Part shown: positions 21,610-31,880 of the stretch, piece by piece | Numbering within the stretch: position 1 is the first letter of the stretch | How the letters are laid out: every line of letters begins with the position of its first letter | Assembly: GCF_005222815.1 (NCBI RefSeq) | Contig: NZ_STGB01000002.1 | Span: 744,001-808,000 of the forward strand | Length of the DNA stretch: 64,000 nucleotides | Reading direction: 5' to 3' | From: Roseomonas sp. AR75 | Lineage (GTDB): Bacteria; Pseudomonadota; Alphaproteobacteria; Acetobacterales; Acetobacteraceae | Notes under the pieces: generated by a model | The model's database searches: none | The model's input: the letters and a program-made list of their open reading frames with translations, nothing else | What the model was told of the DNA's origin: nothing | Program-made: the position numbers and the translations under genes

Positions 21610-22021
21610 CGGATGGCTGGGCGACCGCTGGCGGGATGGCGACACCGCGCTGGAGGAAAGTCCGGGCTCTCCGGGAAGACGGTGCCGGTTAACGACCGGC
21701 GGGCGAAAGCCCAGGGAAAGTGCCACAGAGAGCAGACCGCCACGGCAGGGCGAAAGCCCTCCCGCGGCAAGGGTGAAAGGGTGGGGCAAGAGCCCACCGC
21801 GCCCTTGGCAACAAGGGCGGCATGGCAAACCCCACCGGGAGCAAGGCCGAATAGGGGCGGCCGGCGTGGCGGGTCATACCGCTGACGCAGGGGGCATTCC
21901 CGCCCCGCCGCCCGGGTTGGCCGCGTGAACCCTGCGGCGACGCAGGGTCCAGAGGAATGGTCGTCGAGCGCCGAGGGCTCACGCCCTGGGCGCGGACAGA
22001 ACCCGGCTTACAGGCCATCCG
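21610..22021 (+). ncRNA. rnpB: RNase P RNA, class A
   Basis: The catalytic RNA that trims tRNA 5' leaders. Helix P1 is closed by CGGATGGC (21610-21617) and GCCATCCG (22014-22021). Universally conserved segments appear in order: GAGGAAAGTCCGGGCTC near 21653, CACAGAGAGCAG near 21724, GGTGAAAGGGTGGGGCAAGA near 21772, GGAGCAAGGCCGAATAG near 21838, and the 3' CAGAACCCGGCTTACA (about 21998). The roughly 410-nt length is normal. It also processes the permuted tmRNA precursor encoded upstream. Ends are set by the P1 helix. Confidence 0.97.
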
Positions 22022-22384
22022 GCGCCGCTTTTCCTTCTGCAATGGTCAAGCTTGCCCGTGCGGCGGCAGGAACAAACAACGAAGGCCGGCAATCTGCAGG
22101 AAATCTGTTTGTATGCCTTTTGTGTCCTCTGAAGGGATTCCCGTAAGCGCCTGATGAACGACCGTTTTATCCCGAGGTTTTGCCGACGGCCTGCTGGAAT
22201 AATGCTTGTCGCCCAGAAAATCTCCATGCTATCCCAGAGCATCCCGTGACGGTGCTTCGCTCGGGGGGGCATTCTGGGCACCGAAGCGGGATGGTCGGGC
22301 GAGCCGGTGGGGTCGGGGGGCCCCGCCGGCCGCTGAAGCGGGGGACGATGGCCCATTGCCGTCGTGGGGGCAACGGCAGGCGCG
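22022..22384 (+). promoter_or_regulatory. leader region of the mraZ/dcw cluster with two hairpins
   Basis: This 363-bp non-coding stretch should hold the rnpB end signal and the dcw promoter. An A+T-richer part (22070-22210) includes a -10-like AATAAT at 22198-22203 without a convincing -35. Two stems stand close to mraZ: 22303-22330 (GCCGG-T-GGGG against CCCC-G-CCGGC, 8-nt loop) and 22357-22378 (TGCCGT with ACGGCA, 10-nt loop). The second stem includes part of the GGCAGG that serves as the mraZ ribosome binding site. Regularly spaced TGGGN MraZ boxes were looked for and not clearly found. Confidence 0.45.
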
Positions 22385-22861
22385 ATGACCCAGTTCGTGG
22401 GCACGCATTTCGGGAAGCTGGACCGCAAGGGCCGCATCTCCGTGCCCGCCCCCTTCCGCGCCGAACTCGAAGCCGCTGCCACCTCGCATCTCGTCTTCCG
22501 GATCTCCCACCAGCATCCCTGCATCGAAGCGCGTTCCCGCGCCGTTTTCCAGCACATGTTGGAGAGTATCCTGAGCCTGGCGCATTTCTCCGAGGATCGC
22601 GACGACCTGGAAGCCGGCCTGATCGCCGACAGCTCCATGATGCGCATCGACGGCGATGGCCGCTTGGTGCTGCCCGAGGAGATGGTTGCGGAGATCGGCC
22701 TGGGCGAATCCGTGGCGTTCCTCGGCAAGGGGGATCGCTTCGAGATCTGGGACGCGGAGAAGGCCAAGGCGCATGTCGCGGAGGCCAAGGCGCGCGTGCG
22801 CGAAAAACGCCTCACGCTTGCCGCGATGCCTCTCAACACGACTCCAAAGGCCGTGCCATGA
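22385..22861 (+). CDS. mraZ: transcriptional regulator MraZ
   Basis: First gene of the division/wall cluster. MraZ is an AbrB-like, ring-forming DNA-binding protein that represses its own operon in several bacteria. The 158 residues hold two SpoVT/AbrB-type halves, starting [16 protein letters not shown] (about 9-24) and [12 protein letters not shown] (about 90-101). The ATG at 22385 is chosen because the family starts at this point; a start seven codons upstream is possible. The stop is part of ATGA, which opens rsmH. Confidence 0.95.
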   Translation: MTQFVGTHFGKLDRKGRISVPAPFRAELEAAATSHLVFRISHQHPCIEARSRAVFQHMLESILSLAHFSEDRDDLEAGLIADSSMMRIDGDGRLVLPEEMVAEIGLGESVAFLGKGDRFEIWDAEKAKAHVAEAKARVREKRLTLAAMPLNTTPKAVP

Positions 22862-23817
22862 CCGGCCATCTTCCCGTCATGTTGCAGGAGGTGCTGGCGA
22901 CCTTGCGGCCCAGAACCGGCGCCATCTATCTCGATGCCACCTTCGGCGGCGGCGGCTATGCCGCGGCGATCCTGGCGGCGGCGGATTGCACGCTCTGGGC
23001 GATCGATCGCGACCCGGATGCGATCGCGCGCGGCGCCGCGCTGGCCGCGCGCCATCCGGGCCGGCTGCACCTGCTGCATGCGCGCTTCGGCGACATGCTG
23101 GAGAGCCTGGCCGCGCAGGGCGTCACGCAGCTCGACGGCGTGGTGATGGATCTCGGCGTCTCCTCCTTCCAGTTGGACCAGGCGGAGCGCGGCTTCTCCT
23201 TCCGCGCGGACGGCCCGCTCGACATGCGCATGGGACGCGAGGGGCCGAGCGCGGCCGACCTCGTCAACAGGCTGCCCGAGGCCGAACTCGCGACGATCAT
23301 CGCCGAATTCGGCGAGGAGCGGCATGGGCGCCGCGTCGCCAAGGCCATCCTGCGCGCCCGCGCGGAAGCGCCGATCACCACCACCGCGCGGCTTGCCGAG
23401 ATCGTCCGCCGCGCCGTACCGCGCGACCCTTCCGGCATCGACGGCGCCACCCGCTCCTTCCAGGCGCTGCGCATCGCCGTGAATGACGAGCTCGGCGAGA
23501 TCGAGCGCGGCCTCGCCGCGGCGATGGCGCTGCTGGCGCCGGGCGGGCGGCTGGTGGTGGTGTCCTTCCATTCGCTCGAGGATCGCATCGTCAAGCGCGC
23601 GATGGCCGAGGCCGCCGGCCGGCAGGGCGGCGCCTCCCGCCACGATCCCGCTTCGCTGCTGCAGCGCGCCGTGCCTGGCTTCGCGCTGGTCACACCGAAG
23701 GCGCTGCGCCCCGGCGCTGCGGAGACCGCCGACAATCCGCGGGCGCGCTCGGCACGGCTGCGCGCGCTCGAACGACTGGCCCGCAACGACATTCCCGCCA
23801 CGCAGGTGAACGCATGA
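22858..23817 (+). CDS. rsmH: 16S rRNA m4C1402 methyltransferase RsmH
   Basis: A SAM-dependent methyltransferase (formerly MraW) that N4-methylates C1402 in the decoding centre of 16S rRNA. The 319-residue protein begins [10 protein letters not shown], as the family does, followed by the SAM-binding [20 protein letters not shown] and the C-terminal [14 protein letters not shown]. It overlaps mraZ and ftsL by four bases at either end. Its place between mraZ and ftsL is conserved across bacteria. Confidence 0.97.
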   Translation: MTGHLPVMLQEVLATLRPRTGAIYLDATFGGGGYAAAILAAADCTLWAIDRDPDAIARGAALAARHPGRLHLLHARFGDMLESLAAQGVTQLDGVVMDLGVSSFQLDQAERGFSFRADGPLDMRMGREGPSAADLVNRLPEAELATIIAEFGEERHGRRVAKAILRARAEAPITTTARLAEIVRRAVPRDPSGIDGATRSFQALRIAVNDELGEIERGLAAAMALLAPGGRLVVVSFHSLEDRIVKRAMAEAAGRQGGASRHDPASLLQRAVPGFALVTPKALRPGAAETADNPRARSARLRALERLARNDIPATQVNA

Positions 23818-24554
23818 TCCGGCCTTTCACGCTGCTCTGCTTCTTCGCCTTCGCCGGGGCCGGGGCCTGGCTCTACCAGATCAAGCACGCCGTCGCGGTG
23901 AAGGATCGCGAACTGACGGAGATCCGGCGCCAGACCGAGCAGGCGCGCCAGCGCATCGACATCCTGCGCGCCGAATGGGCGCTGCTGAACGAGCCGGACC
24001 GCCTGCGCCAGACAGCGACGCAGGTGCTGGCGCTGGAGCCGATGCAGCCGCAGCACTTCGTGCGGCTAACCGATGTCGGCCGGCGTCTGCCCAATGCCGT
24101 GGCCTTCGCGGGTGCGCCCGATCTCTTCGCGCCTGCGTCCTCCTCGGCGCCCGCGACCATGCTGGCAAGCGCGCCGGCATCGCGCCCCGCCGCCCCCGGC
24201 ACCGCGCCCGCCGCCGCGCAGGATGAGACGCCGGCGCCGCAGGCGCTGGTCGCGACCTTGGCCGCGCAGCGCGCGGAACAGGCGAGCCGCATCGCCCAGG
24301 CCAGCGCGCCGCGCCCGCCCCGGCCGCAGCGCCCGGCCCAGCCGGTGGTGCGCCCGGCCGTCCACATCGCGCCCGCGGCACCGCAGCCCGAGCCACCGCC
24401 CACCCGCATCGCCGCGCAGCAGACGGCCACGGTCGCCTCCACGCTGGGCACCGCCTCCTCTCTCGGCCGGCCGATGCTGGCGCCGCCCGTGCCGATCGCC
24501 CCGGCCGCCGCGGCGACGCTGCATGGCCGGGAAGGACCTGTCGCTTCGCGATGA
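23814..24554 (+). CDS. ftsL: cell division protein FtsL with long C-terminal extension
   Basis: A bitopic divisome protein that forms a coiled coil with FtsB and activates FtsWI. A transmembrane segment at about residues 5-23 is followed by a charged coiled coil ([17 protein letters not shown] onward) and the family motif LNEPDRLRQ near 58-66. The core ends near residue 95. About 150 further Ala/Pro/Arg-rich residues of low complexity follow, doubling the usual 100-130 length. The tail would be periplasmic. It overlaps rsmH and ftsI by four bases. Identity rests on the core and on position. Confidence 0.9.
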   Translation: MIRPFTLLCFFAFAGAGAWLYQIKHAVAVKDRELTEIRRQTEQARQRIDILRAEWALLNEPDRLRQTATQVLALEPMQPQHFVRLTDVGRRLPNAVAFAGAPDLFAPASSSAPATMLASAPASRPAAPGTAPAAAQDETPAPQALVATLAAQRAEQASRIAQASAPRPPRPQRPAQPVVRPAVHIAPAAPQPEPPPTRIAAQQTATVASTLGTASSLGRPMLAPPVPIAPAAAATLHGREGPVASR

Positions 24555-26506
24555 TCCCGATCCCCCCCGCCCCCGACGCCCCGCCGCTCGACCGCCCGGT
24601 CGCGCCCGATCCCGTCCGCACGCAGGTCGTCAAGGTCACGCGCCCGGAACTCGCGCGCCGCGCGATGCTGCGGCGTACCCGCTCACGCCTGCTGATCGCG
24701 GCAAGCGGCTTCGGGGTGCTGTTCGGGGGCGTGGCGCTCGGCCTGGCGGATGCGATGGTGCTGGATCCCGCCCAGCCGAAGCGCCTGCAGGCAATGGAAG
24801 CCGCGACGCGGCCCGTCGAGCATCAGTCGCAGCGTGCCGCCATCACCGACCGCAACGGCGAGATCCTGGCAGTCTCCCTTCCGGTCACCGCGCTCTACGC
24901 CAACCCCAGCGAGATCATGGATCCGCCCAACGTCGCGCGGCGGCTGGTGACCGTGCTGCCGCAGCTCGATGTGGAGCGGGTGACCGCGCGCCTGACCGGG
25001 GAGCGGCAATTCGCCTACATCGCGCGCAGCCTCACCCCGCGCGAGCAGCAGGCGGTGAACTCGCTCGGCATTCCCGGCCTCTATTTCGAGAACGCGGAGC
25101 GCCGCGCCTATCCGCAAGGCCGGTCGGCGGCGCATGTGCTGGGCGGCGTGGATGTGGACGGCAACGGCATTGCCGGCGTCGAGCGGCATTTCGACCGCAT
25201 GCTGCGCAGCCAGCGCGGCGAGACGCTGCGGCTCTCCCTCGATGTGCGCGTGCAGCTTGCGTTGCGGGACGCGGTGGGCCGGGCGATCGCGGAATTCAAC
25301 GGCATCGGCGGCGCCGGCATCCTGATGGATGTCCAGACCGGCGAGGTGCTGGGCATGGTCAGCCTGCCCGATTTCGACCTGTCGGATCCCGTCCGGCGCG
25401 ACGACCAGCCGCAATCGCGCGAGGAGCAGGGCAACAATCCCCGCTTCAACCGCGCGACGGTCGGCGTCTATGAGCCCGGCTCCACCTTCAAGCTGATGAC
25501 TGCGGCGGCGGCGCTCGATTTCGGCCTGGTCAACATCTGGAACGGCTTCGACGCCTCTCGCCCGATCCGCTACGGTCGCTTCACCATCAGCGATTTCCGC
25601 GGCAAGGGTCGCTGGCTCGCCCTGCCGGAGATCCTCGCCTACTCCTCCAACATCGCGTCGGCCCACATGGCCCAGGCGATCGGCGTGACGCGCCACCGCG
25701 AATTCATGGTGCGGATGGGCATGGGATCGCGGCTGCAGATCGAGTTGCCGGAATCGGCCCTGCCGCTGATCCCGCGCCAGCAGGACTGGCGCGAGATCAA
25801 CACCATGACCGTGGGCTTCGGCCACGGCATCTCCGTCACGCCGCTGCATGTGATCACCGGCGCCTCGGCGCTGGTGAACGGCGGCACCTGGCGCCAGCCC
25901 ACGTTGGTGGCGCGCGCGCCCGGCGACGTGCCGGAAGGCCGGCGCGTGATCAGCGAGCGCACCTCCGAGACGATGCGGCGGCTGATGCGGCTGGTGGTGA
26001 CCGATGGCTCCGGCAAGGGGGCCGACGTCCCCGGCTATTTCGTCGGCGGCAAGACCGGCACGGCGCTGAAGACCGGCCCGCGCGGCGGCTATCTACAGAA
26101 TCGACGCATCGCCGCCTTCATCGGTGCCTTCCCGATGCAGGCGCCGCGCTACGCCGTCTATGTGATGGTGGACGAGCCGAAGCCGAATGCGCGCAGCCAC
26201 GGCTTCGCGACGGCGGGCTGGGTCGCCGCTCCCGCCGCGGGGATGGTGATCCGCTCGGTCGCGCCGATCCTCGGCATGGTGCCGGAAACCGAGCGCATGA
26301 CGGAGATCCAGGCCGCCATCTCGATTCCGATGCAGCCGGGCCGCCCGGCGGGCGCACGGCCGGCCAACGCGCCGGCGCGCGGCCCGGCCCCCCGCGCCAC
26401 GTCGCCGGCGACCCAGCCGGCCGCCGCGCCCTCCCCTGCCCCGGCCCGCAGCACCACCGCCGCCCTTCCCGCCGCACAGCGGGAGGCGAGCCTTGTCGGC
26501 CGATGA
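24551..26506 (+). CDS. ftsI: septal peptidoglycan transpeptidase FtsI (PBP3)
   Basis: A class B penicillin-binding protein crosslinking septal wall, partner of FtsW. In its 651 residues: a membrane helix at about 47-67, a dimerisation/pedestal domain, then the transpeptidase with STFK (active Ser311), SSN at 365-367 and KTGT at 501-504. The last 75 residues form a Pro/Ala-rich tail not needed for the fold, echoing the FtsL tail. The cytoplasmic N-terminus (about 45 residues, Pro-rich then Arg-rich) is also extended. It overlaps ftsL by four bases and murE by fourteen. Confidence 0.97.
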   Translation: MIPIPPAPDAPPLDRPVAPDPVRTQVVKVTRPELARRAMLRRTRSRLLIAASGFGVLFGGVALGLADAMVLDPAQPKRLQAMEAATRPVEHQSQRAAITDRNGEILAVSLPVTALYANPSEIMDPPNVARRLVTVLPQLDVERVTARLTGERQFAYIARSLTPREQQAVNSLGIPGLYFENAERRAYPQGRSAAHVLGGVDVDGNGIAGVERHFDRMLRSQRGETLRLSLDVRVQLALRDAVGRAIAEFNGIGGAGILMDVQTGEVLGMVSLPDFDLSDPVRRDDQPQSREEQGNNPRFNRATVGVYEPGSTFKLMTAAAALDFGLVNIWNGFDASRPIRYGRFTISDFRGKGRWLALPEILAYSSNIASAHMAQAIGVTRHREFMVRMGMGSRLQIELPESALPLIPRQQDWREINTMTVGFGHGISVTPLHVITGASALVNGGTWRQPTLVARAPGDVPEGRRVISERTSETMRRLMRLVVTDGSGKGADVPGYFVGGKTGTALKTGPRGGYLQNRRIAAFIGAFPMQAPRYAVYVMVDEPKPNARSHGFATAGWVAAPAAGMVIRSVAPILGMVPETERMTEIQAAISIPMQPGRPAGARPANAPARGPAPRATSPATQPAAAPSPAPARSTTAALPAAQREASLVGR

Positions 26507-28004
26507 CATGCCGGGCGCGTCCCGGCTGGACTCGCTGCTTCGCGCCCATCCGGATCTGCCGCAATGGCAGGGTGGCGCAGCGCCGCGGATCGCGGGGCTG
26601 ACATCCGACAGCCGGGCCGTCGGGCGCGACTTCCTGTTCGCGGCGTTGCCGGGCGCCAAGACCGACGGGCGTGGCTTCATCGCCGAGGCGGTCGCGCGAG
26701 GCGCCGCGGCGGTGCTCGCGCCGGAGGGAACGGTCTGGCCCGCGGGCATTCCGGCGCGGCCGCTGCTGACCGCCGCCGATCCGCGACACGCGCTGGCGCT
26801 GCTGGCCGCGGCCTTCCACGGCCCGCAGCCGGCCACGCTGGTCGCGGTGACCGGAACCAACGGCAAGACGAGCACCGTGGATTTCCTCCGCCAGCTCTGG
26901 GCGCTGGATGGGCAGCGCGCCGCCTCCCTCGGCACGCTGGGCCTCGTCGCGCCCGGCTTCCCCACAGGCCCGTCGCTCACCACGCCGGACCCCGTGGCGC
27001 TCCACGCCACGCTTGCGACGCTCTCGCGCGCGGGCGTGACGCATGCGGCGATGGAGGCGTCCTCGCATGGGATGGACCAGCGGCGGCTGGACGGCGTGGT
27101 GCTCGCCGCGGCGGGTTTCACCAACCTGACGCGCGATCACCTGGACTACCACGGCAGCATGGACGCCTATCGCGCGGCCAAGCTGCGCCTGTTCGACACG
27201 CTGCTGCCCGCGGGCGCGACCGCGGTGGCGCATGCGGAGATGGAACGCGAGAGCCTCGACGCGCTGCAGGCCATCGCCGCGCGGCGCGGGCTGCGGCTGA
27301 TGACGGTCGGCGAGCGGGGCGAGGCGGTGCGGCTGCTGCGCCAGACGCCGCGGCCGGATGGCCAGGACCTGGCGATCGAAGCCTTCGGCGCGCGCCACGA
27401 TCTCACCCTTGGGCTGCCGGGACGCTTCCAGGCGGACAACGCGCTGATGGCGCTGGCGCTGGCTGTCGCGACCGGGATGGACGCCTCGCGCGCGGTTGCC
27501 CTGCTGCCCGCGCTCCTCGGCGTGCGCGGGCGGATGGAGCTTGCGGCGCGGCTGCCGAACGGTGCCGCGGTGTATGTGGACTACGCCCATACGCCGGATG
27601 CGCTGGAGCGGCTGCTTGCGGCGCTGCGCCCGCATGTCGCGCCCGGCGCCAAGCTGCATGTGCTGTTCGGCGCCGGCGGCGACCGGGACCCCGGCAAGCG
27701 TCCGCTGATGGGCGCCGCCTGCGCGGCGCTGGCCGATCTGTGCTGGGTGACGGACGACAATCCCCGCAGCGAGGACCCGGCCGCGATCCGCGCCGCGGTG
27801 CTGGCGGGCTGCCCCGGGGGCGTGGATGCCGGCGACCGCGCCGCGGCGATCGGCCGCGCGCTCGCGGCGCTCGGCCCCGGCGACGTGCTGGCCGTGGCCG
27901 GCAAGGGGCACGAGAGCGGGCAGACCATCGGCGGCGTGACGCATCCCTTCGATGATGTCAGCGTGGTGCGCGGCCTGGCCTTCCCCGAAGGCGCCGCGGC
28001 ATGA
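26493..28004 (+). CDS. murE: UDP-MurNAc-L-Ala-D-Glu:meso-diaminopimelate ligase
   Basis: Adds the third stem-peptide residue. The 503-residue Mur ligase has the P-loop VTGTNGKTST and the DNPRSEDP motif that marks meso-diaminopimelate specificity, so the wall is of the Gram-negative DAP type. The TTG at 26493 is favoured because GGGAGG lies six bases before it; an ATG at 26508, just after the ftsI stop, would remove five residues. The preferred start lies inside ftsI. Confidence 0.95.
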   Translation: MSADDMPGASRLDSLLRAHPDLPQWQGGAAPRIAGLTSDSRAVGRDFLFAALPGAKTDGRGFIAEAVARGAAAVLAPEGTVWPAGIPARPLLTAADPRHALALLAAAFHGPQPATLVAVTGTNGKTSTVDFLRQLWALDGQRAASLGTLGLVAPGFPTGPSLTTPDPVALHATLATLSRAGVTHAAMEASSHGMDQRRLDGVVLAAAGFTNLTRDHLDYHGSMDAYRAAKLRLFDTLLPAGATAVAHAEMERESLDALQAIAARRGLRLMTVGERGEAVRLLRQTPRPDGQDLAIEAFGARHDLTLGLPGRFQADNALMALALAVATGMDASRAVALLPALLGVRGRMELAARLPNGAAVYVDYAHTPDALERLLAALRPHVAPGAKLHVLFGAGGDRDPGKRPLMGAACAALADLCWVTDDNPRSEDPAAIRAAVLAGCPGGVDAGDRAAAIGRALAALGPGDVLAVAGKGHESGQTIGGVTHPFDDVSVVRGLAFPEGAAA

Positions 28005-29410
28005 GCGCGCTGTGGACCAGCGCGGAGCTGCGCGCCGCGACAGGCGGCACGCTGGCGGGCGAGGTCGCCGTGACCGGCATCTCCATCGACACGCGCAGCC
28101 TGCAGCCGGGCGACCTGTTCGTCGCGCTGCGCGATGCGCGGGACGGGCACGATTTCGTGTCCGAGGCGCTGGCCAAGGGCGCCGCCGCCGCGCTGGTGGA
28201 TCGGGATCCACCCGGCGTCGCCGCCGATGCGCCGCTGCTGCGCGTGGGCGATACGCTCGCCGCCCTCACGGCGCTGGGCGCCGCGGCGCGGGAGCGCAAC
28301 TCGGGGAAATTCGTCGGCGTGACCGGCAGCGTCGGCAAGACCACGACGAAGGAGATGCTGCGAGTCGCCTTCGGTGCGCTTGGCCGCACCCATGCGGCGA
28401 CCGCCAGCTACAACAACCATTGGGGCGTGCCGCTGACGCTGGCCCGCATGCCGCGTGACGCCGAATACGCGATCATCGAGATGGGCATGAACAACCGCGG
28501 CGAGATCGCGCCGCTGTCGCGCCTGGCGCGGCCGCATGTCGCGGTGATCACGACCATCGGCACCTCCCATATCGGCAGGCTTGGCAGCCAGGCGGCGATC
28601 GCGGAGGAGAAGGCCGACGTCCTGCTCGGGCTGGAACGCGGCGGCGCGGCGGTGCTGCCGGCGGACACGCCCTTCCTGCCGCGGCTGCTGGAACGCGCGA
28701 AGGAAGCGGGCGCGACGGTGCTGACCTTCGGCGAAAGCGCGCGGGCGGAGATCCAGCTCACCGACTATGTCGCGGAAGCGGAACGCGGCACGGCGCGGCT
28801 GCTGATGGATGGGCTGCCGCTCTCGGTGCATCTCGGCGCGCCGGGCCTGCACCTGGCGATCAATGCCTGCGCCGCGATCGCGGCCGTGCATGCTCTGGGC
28901 GGCGACGTGGTGGCGGCAGCGGAAGCACTGTCCGGCTTCGATGTCGGCGCCGGGCGCGGCGCGCGCCGGCGCCTCGCGCTGCCCGGCGGCACCGCGCTGC
29001 TGCTGGACGACAGCTACAACGCTTCCCCCATTTCCATCCGCGCCGCGCTGTCGGTCCTCGGCGTGCAGGATGCGGCGCGGCGTATCGTTGCGCTCGGCGA
29101 CATGCTGGAGCTCGGGCCGGGCGGACCTGCCATGCATGCGGAGCTTGCGCCCGATGTCGCGGCGGCGGCGGACCTGGTCTATGCGTGCGGCCCGCTGATG
29201 CGCCACCTGTTCGATGCGCTGCCGGCCGCGAAGCGCGGCGCGCATGTGGCAGACAGCGCGGCGCTGGCGCCGCTCCTCGCCGAGAGCCTGCGGCCGGGCG
29301 ATGCGGTGCTGGTGAAGGGCTCGCTCGGCAGCCGGATGGCGCTGGTCGTGGCGGCCCTTGCATCGCTGGACGACAAGGCAGGCGCGCGCGGCGCGGGAGT
29401 GGCTCCGTGA
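28001..29410 (+). CDS. murF: UDP-MurNAc-tripeptide:D-Ala-D-Ala ligase
   Basis: Attaches D-Ala-D-Ala to the DAP tripeptide, completing the pentapeptide. The 469 residues include an N-terminal substrate domain, [16 protein letters not shown] near 27-42, the P-loop [14 protein letters not shown], a central [10 protein letters not shown] and the C-terminal [10 protein letters not shown]. It overlaps murE by four bases and mraY by four (GTGA). The order murE-murF-mraY is the conserved one. Confidence 0.96.
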   Translation: MSALWTSAELRAATGGTLAGEVAVTGISIDTRSLQPGDLFVALRDARDGHDFVSEALAKGAAAALVDRDPPGVAADAPLLRVGDTLAALTALGAAARERNSGKFVGVTGSVGKTTTKEMLRVAFGALGRTHAATASYNNHWGVPLTLARMPRDAEYAIIEMGMNNRGEIAPLSRLARPHVAVITTIGTSHIGRLGSQAAIAEEKADVLLGLERGGAAVLPADTPFLPRLLERAKEAGATVLTFGESARAEIQLTDYVAEAERGTARLLMDGLPLSVHLGAPGLHLAINACAAIAAVHALGGDVVAAAEALSGFDVGAGRGARRRLALPGGTALLLDDSYNASPISIRAALSVLGVQDAARRIVALGDMLELGPGGPAMHAELAPDVAAAADLVYACGPLMRHLFDALPAAKRGAHVADSAALAPLLAESLRPGDAVLVKGSLGSRMALVVAALASLDDKAGARGAGVAP

Positions 29411-30495
29411 TCTTCAACCTGCTCTCGCCGCTGGCCGACGACTTCCAGCTGTTCAACCTGTTCCGCTACCTGACCTTCCGGGCTGGCGCGGCCTGCATGA
29501 CGGCGCTGGCGCTGTCGCTGCTGCTCGGCCCGGCGCTGATCCGCTACCTGCGCGCGACGCAGAATGGCGGGCAGCCGATCCGCGAGGATGGGCCGCAGAG
29601 CCACCTGCTGACCAAGAAGGGCACGCCCACCATGGGCGGCATGCTGATCCTGATCGGGCTGGTGAGTTCCACGCTGCTCTGGGCGGATCTGCGCAACGGC
29701 TATGTCTGGGCGGTGCTGCTGGTGACGCTGGGCTATGGCGCCTTGGGCTTCGCCGATGACTGGCTGAAGGTGACGAAGCGGAACACCAAGGGCGTCTCGG
29801 GCCGGCAGAAGCTGATCGCACAGGGCCTGATCGGGCTGGTCGCGGCACTGTGGATGATGGCGCTGCTGCCTGGCCCGCTCTCCACCACCATGGCGGTACC
29901 GGTCTTCAAGGAGGTGTTGATCCCGCTCAGTTTCCTGTTCCCTGTGATGGCGACGCTGGTGATGATGGGCGCCTCCAACGCGGTGAACCTGACGGACGGG
30001 CTGGACGGGCTGGCCATCGTGCCGGTGATGATCGCGGCCGGCGTCTTCGCCTTCATCGCCTATCTCGTCGGCAACCGCGTCTTCGCCGACTACCTGCAGC
30101 TGCATTTCGTGCCAGGCACCGGCGAGCTCGCCGTGTTCCTCTCCGCGTTGATCGGCGCGGGGCTCGGCTTCCTCTGGTACAACGCGCCGCCGGCCAAGGT
30201 CTTCATGGGCGACACCGGCAGCCTGTCCATCGGCGGGGCGCTCGGCGCCGTGGCCGTGGCGACCAAGCACGAGATCGTGCTGGCCATCGTCGGCGGCCTG
30301 TTCGTGGTGGAGACGCTGTCGGTCGTCATCCAGGTCTTCTGGTTCAAGCGCACCGGCCGGCGCGTGTTCCTGATGGCGCCGCTGCACCACCATTTCGAGA
30401 AGAAGGGCTGGGCCGAGCCGACCATCGTGATCCGGTTCTGGATCATCGCCATGGTGCTGGCGCTGGTCGGCCTGTCCACGCTGAAGATCCGATGA
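29407..30495 (+). CDS. mraY: phospho-MurNAc-pentapeptide translocase MraY
   Basis: An inner-membrane enzyme transferring phospho-MurNAc-pentapeptide to undecaprenyl phosphate, forming lipid I. The 362-residue polytopic protein shows [10 protein letters not shown], the Mg-binding [23 protein letters not shown] and the cytosolic APLHHHFE motif. The GTG start shares GTGA with the murF stop; earlier in-frame starts would run inside murF. About ten membrane helices are visible. The next ATGA couples it to murD. Confidence 0.97.
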   Translation: MIFNLLSPLADDFQLFNLFRYLTFRAGAACMTALALSLLLGPALIRYLRATQNGGQPIREDGPQSHLLTKKGTPTMGGMLILIGLVSSTLLWADLRNGYVWAVLLVTLGYGALGFADDWLKVTKRNTKGVSGRQKLIAQGLIGLVAALWMMALLPGPLSTTMAVPVFKEVLIPLSFLFPVMATLVMMGASNAVNLTDGLDGLAIVPVMIAAGVFAFIAYLVGNRVFADYLQLHFVPGTGELAVFLSALIGAGLGFLWYNAPPAKVFMGDTGSLSIGGALGAVAVATKHEIVLAIVGGLFVVETLSVVIQVFWFKRTGRRVFLMAPLHHHFEKKGWAEPTIVIRFWIIAMVLALVGLSTLKIR

Positions 30496-31880
30496 GCACG
30501 CCGCCCGGCTTCCGTCCTTTCGCCGGCCAGCGCATCGCTGTGGTCGGGCTCGGCCGCGCCGGGCTGCCCGCGGCGCGCCGCCTGGCGGAATGGGGGGCGG
30601 AGATCACCGCCTGGGATGACGGCGCCACGCAGCGCGAGGCGGCGGAACGCGAGGGGCTTTCTGTCCGCGACCCTGCGGCCGGGGCGTTCGCCTTCGATGC
30701 GCTGTTGCTCTCGCCGGGTATCCCGCACCGGATGCCGCGGGCGCACCCCGCTGCCGCGCGCGCGCGCGCGGCGGGGGTGCCGATCCTTTGCGACGTGGAA
30801 TTCCTGTTCCGCGCAGTGCGCGCGGCCGGCAGCCCCGCGCGCTTCATCGGCGTCACAGGGACCAACGGGAAGTCCACCACCACGGCGCTGATCCACCACC
30901 TGCTGCGGGGCGCGGGCCGGGTAGCGGAGGTCGGCGGCAACCTGGGCCCGCCCGCCCTCGGTCTCAATATCTTGGGGGCGGAAGGTTACTATACCCTCGA
31001 AATGTCGTCCTACATGTTGGAGCGAATCGCATCGATCCGCTTCAACAGTGCGGTGATGCTGAACCTCAGCGCCGACCACCTGGACCGCCATGGCAGCATG
31101 GCCGGCTATGCCGCTGCGAAGGCTGAGATCTTCGCGCGACAGGAGCCTGCGGACCTCGCCGTGCTGGGCCAGGACGACGCGGCGACGCGCGCCCTGGCGG
31201 CCACGGTGCGCGCGCGACTGCTGCCGATCTCCGGTATCGCGCGCGTGGAGGGCGGTCTCTGGGCCGAGGATGGCATGCTGCGCGACGAAGACGGCGCGAT
31301 CGCAGACCTGCGCGACGCCCCTGCCCTGCCCGGCAGCCACAACGCGCAGAACGCCGCGGCCGCCGCCGCCGTGGTGCGCGATCTCGGTCTGAGCGCCGGC
31401 GAGATCGCCGCCGGCCTCGCCTTGTTCCCGGGCCTGCCCCATCGGCTGGAGCGGGTCGGCACGCTCGGCGGCGTGAGCTTCGTGAACGACAGCAAGGCGA
31501 CCAATGCCGACAGCGCGGCACGCGCGCTGGCCTCCTATGACCGCGTCGTCTGGATCGCCGGCGGCCTCGCGAAGGATGGCGGCATCGAGAGCCTCGCGCC
31601 GCTGTTCCCCCGCATCGCGCGGGCCGTGCTGATCGGCCGCGATGCGCCGATGCTGGCCGCAACGCTCGCGGCGCAGGGCGTGCCGCACGAGATCGCGGGC
31701 ACGCTGGACGAGGCCGTGCCGGCCGCCGCCGCCGCCGCACGGTCGGGCGCCGCGCCGGTCGTACTGCTCTCCCCGGCCTGCGCCAGCTTCGACCAGTTCA
31801 GCGGCTTCGACGCCCGCGGCGACCGCTTCCGCGCGCTGGTGCAGCAGATCCTGTCCGATGACATGGGGAGGGCCGCATGA
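30492..31880 (+). CDS. murD: UDP-MurNAc-L-alanine:D-glutamate ligase
   Basis: Second amino-acid ligase of the stem peptide. The 462 residues hold an N-terminal nucleotide-sugar domain ([15 protein letters not shown] near 17-31), the ATP P-loop [23 protein letters not shown] and the C-terminal [10 protein letters not shown]. The ATG overlaps the mraY stop by four bases and its own ATGA opens ftsW. Length is normal for MurD. Confidence 0.96.
   Translation: MSTPPGFRPFAGQRIAVVGLGRAGLPAARRLAEWGAEITAWDDGATQREAAEREGLSVRDPAAGAFAFDALLLSPGIPHRMPRAHPAAARARAAGVPILCDVEFLFRAVRAAGSPARFIGVTGTNGKSTTTALIHHLLRGAGRVAEVGGNLGPPALGLNILGAEGYYTLEMSSYMLERIASIRFNSAVMLNLSADHLDRHGSMAGYAAAKAEIFARQEPADLAVLGQDDAATRALAATVRARLLPISGIARVEGGLWAEDGMLRDEDGAIADLRDAPALPGSHNAQNAAAAAAVVRDLGLSAGEIAAGLALFPGLPHRLERVGTLGGVSFVNDSKATNADSAARALASYDRVVWIAGGLAKDGGIESLAPLFPRIARAVLIGRDAPMLAATLAAQGVPHEIAGTLDEAVPAAAAAARSGAAPVVLLSPACASFDQFSGFDARGDRFRALVQQILSDDMGRAA

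Noticed and set aside
22260-22320. G-rich steps resembling MraZ boxes
   Set aside because: GGG starts at 22276, 22288, 22297 and 22309 have spacings of 12, 9 and 12 rather than the regular 10-bp period expected for MraZ sites.
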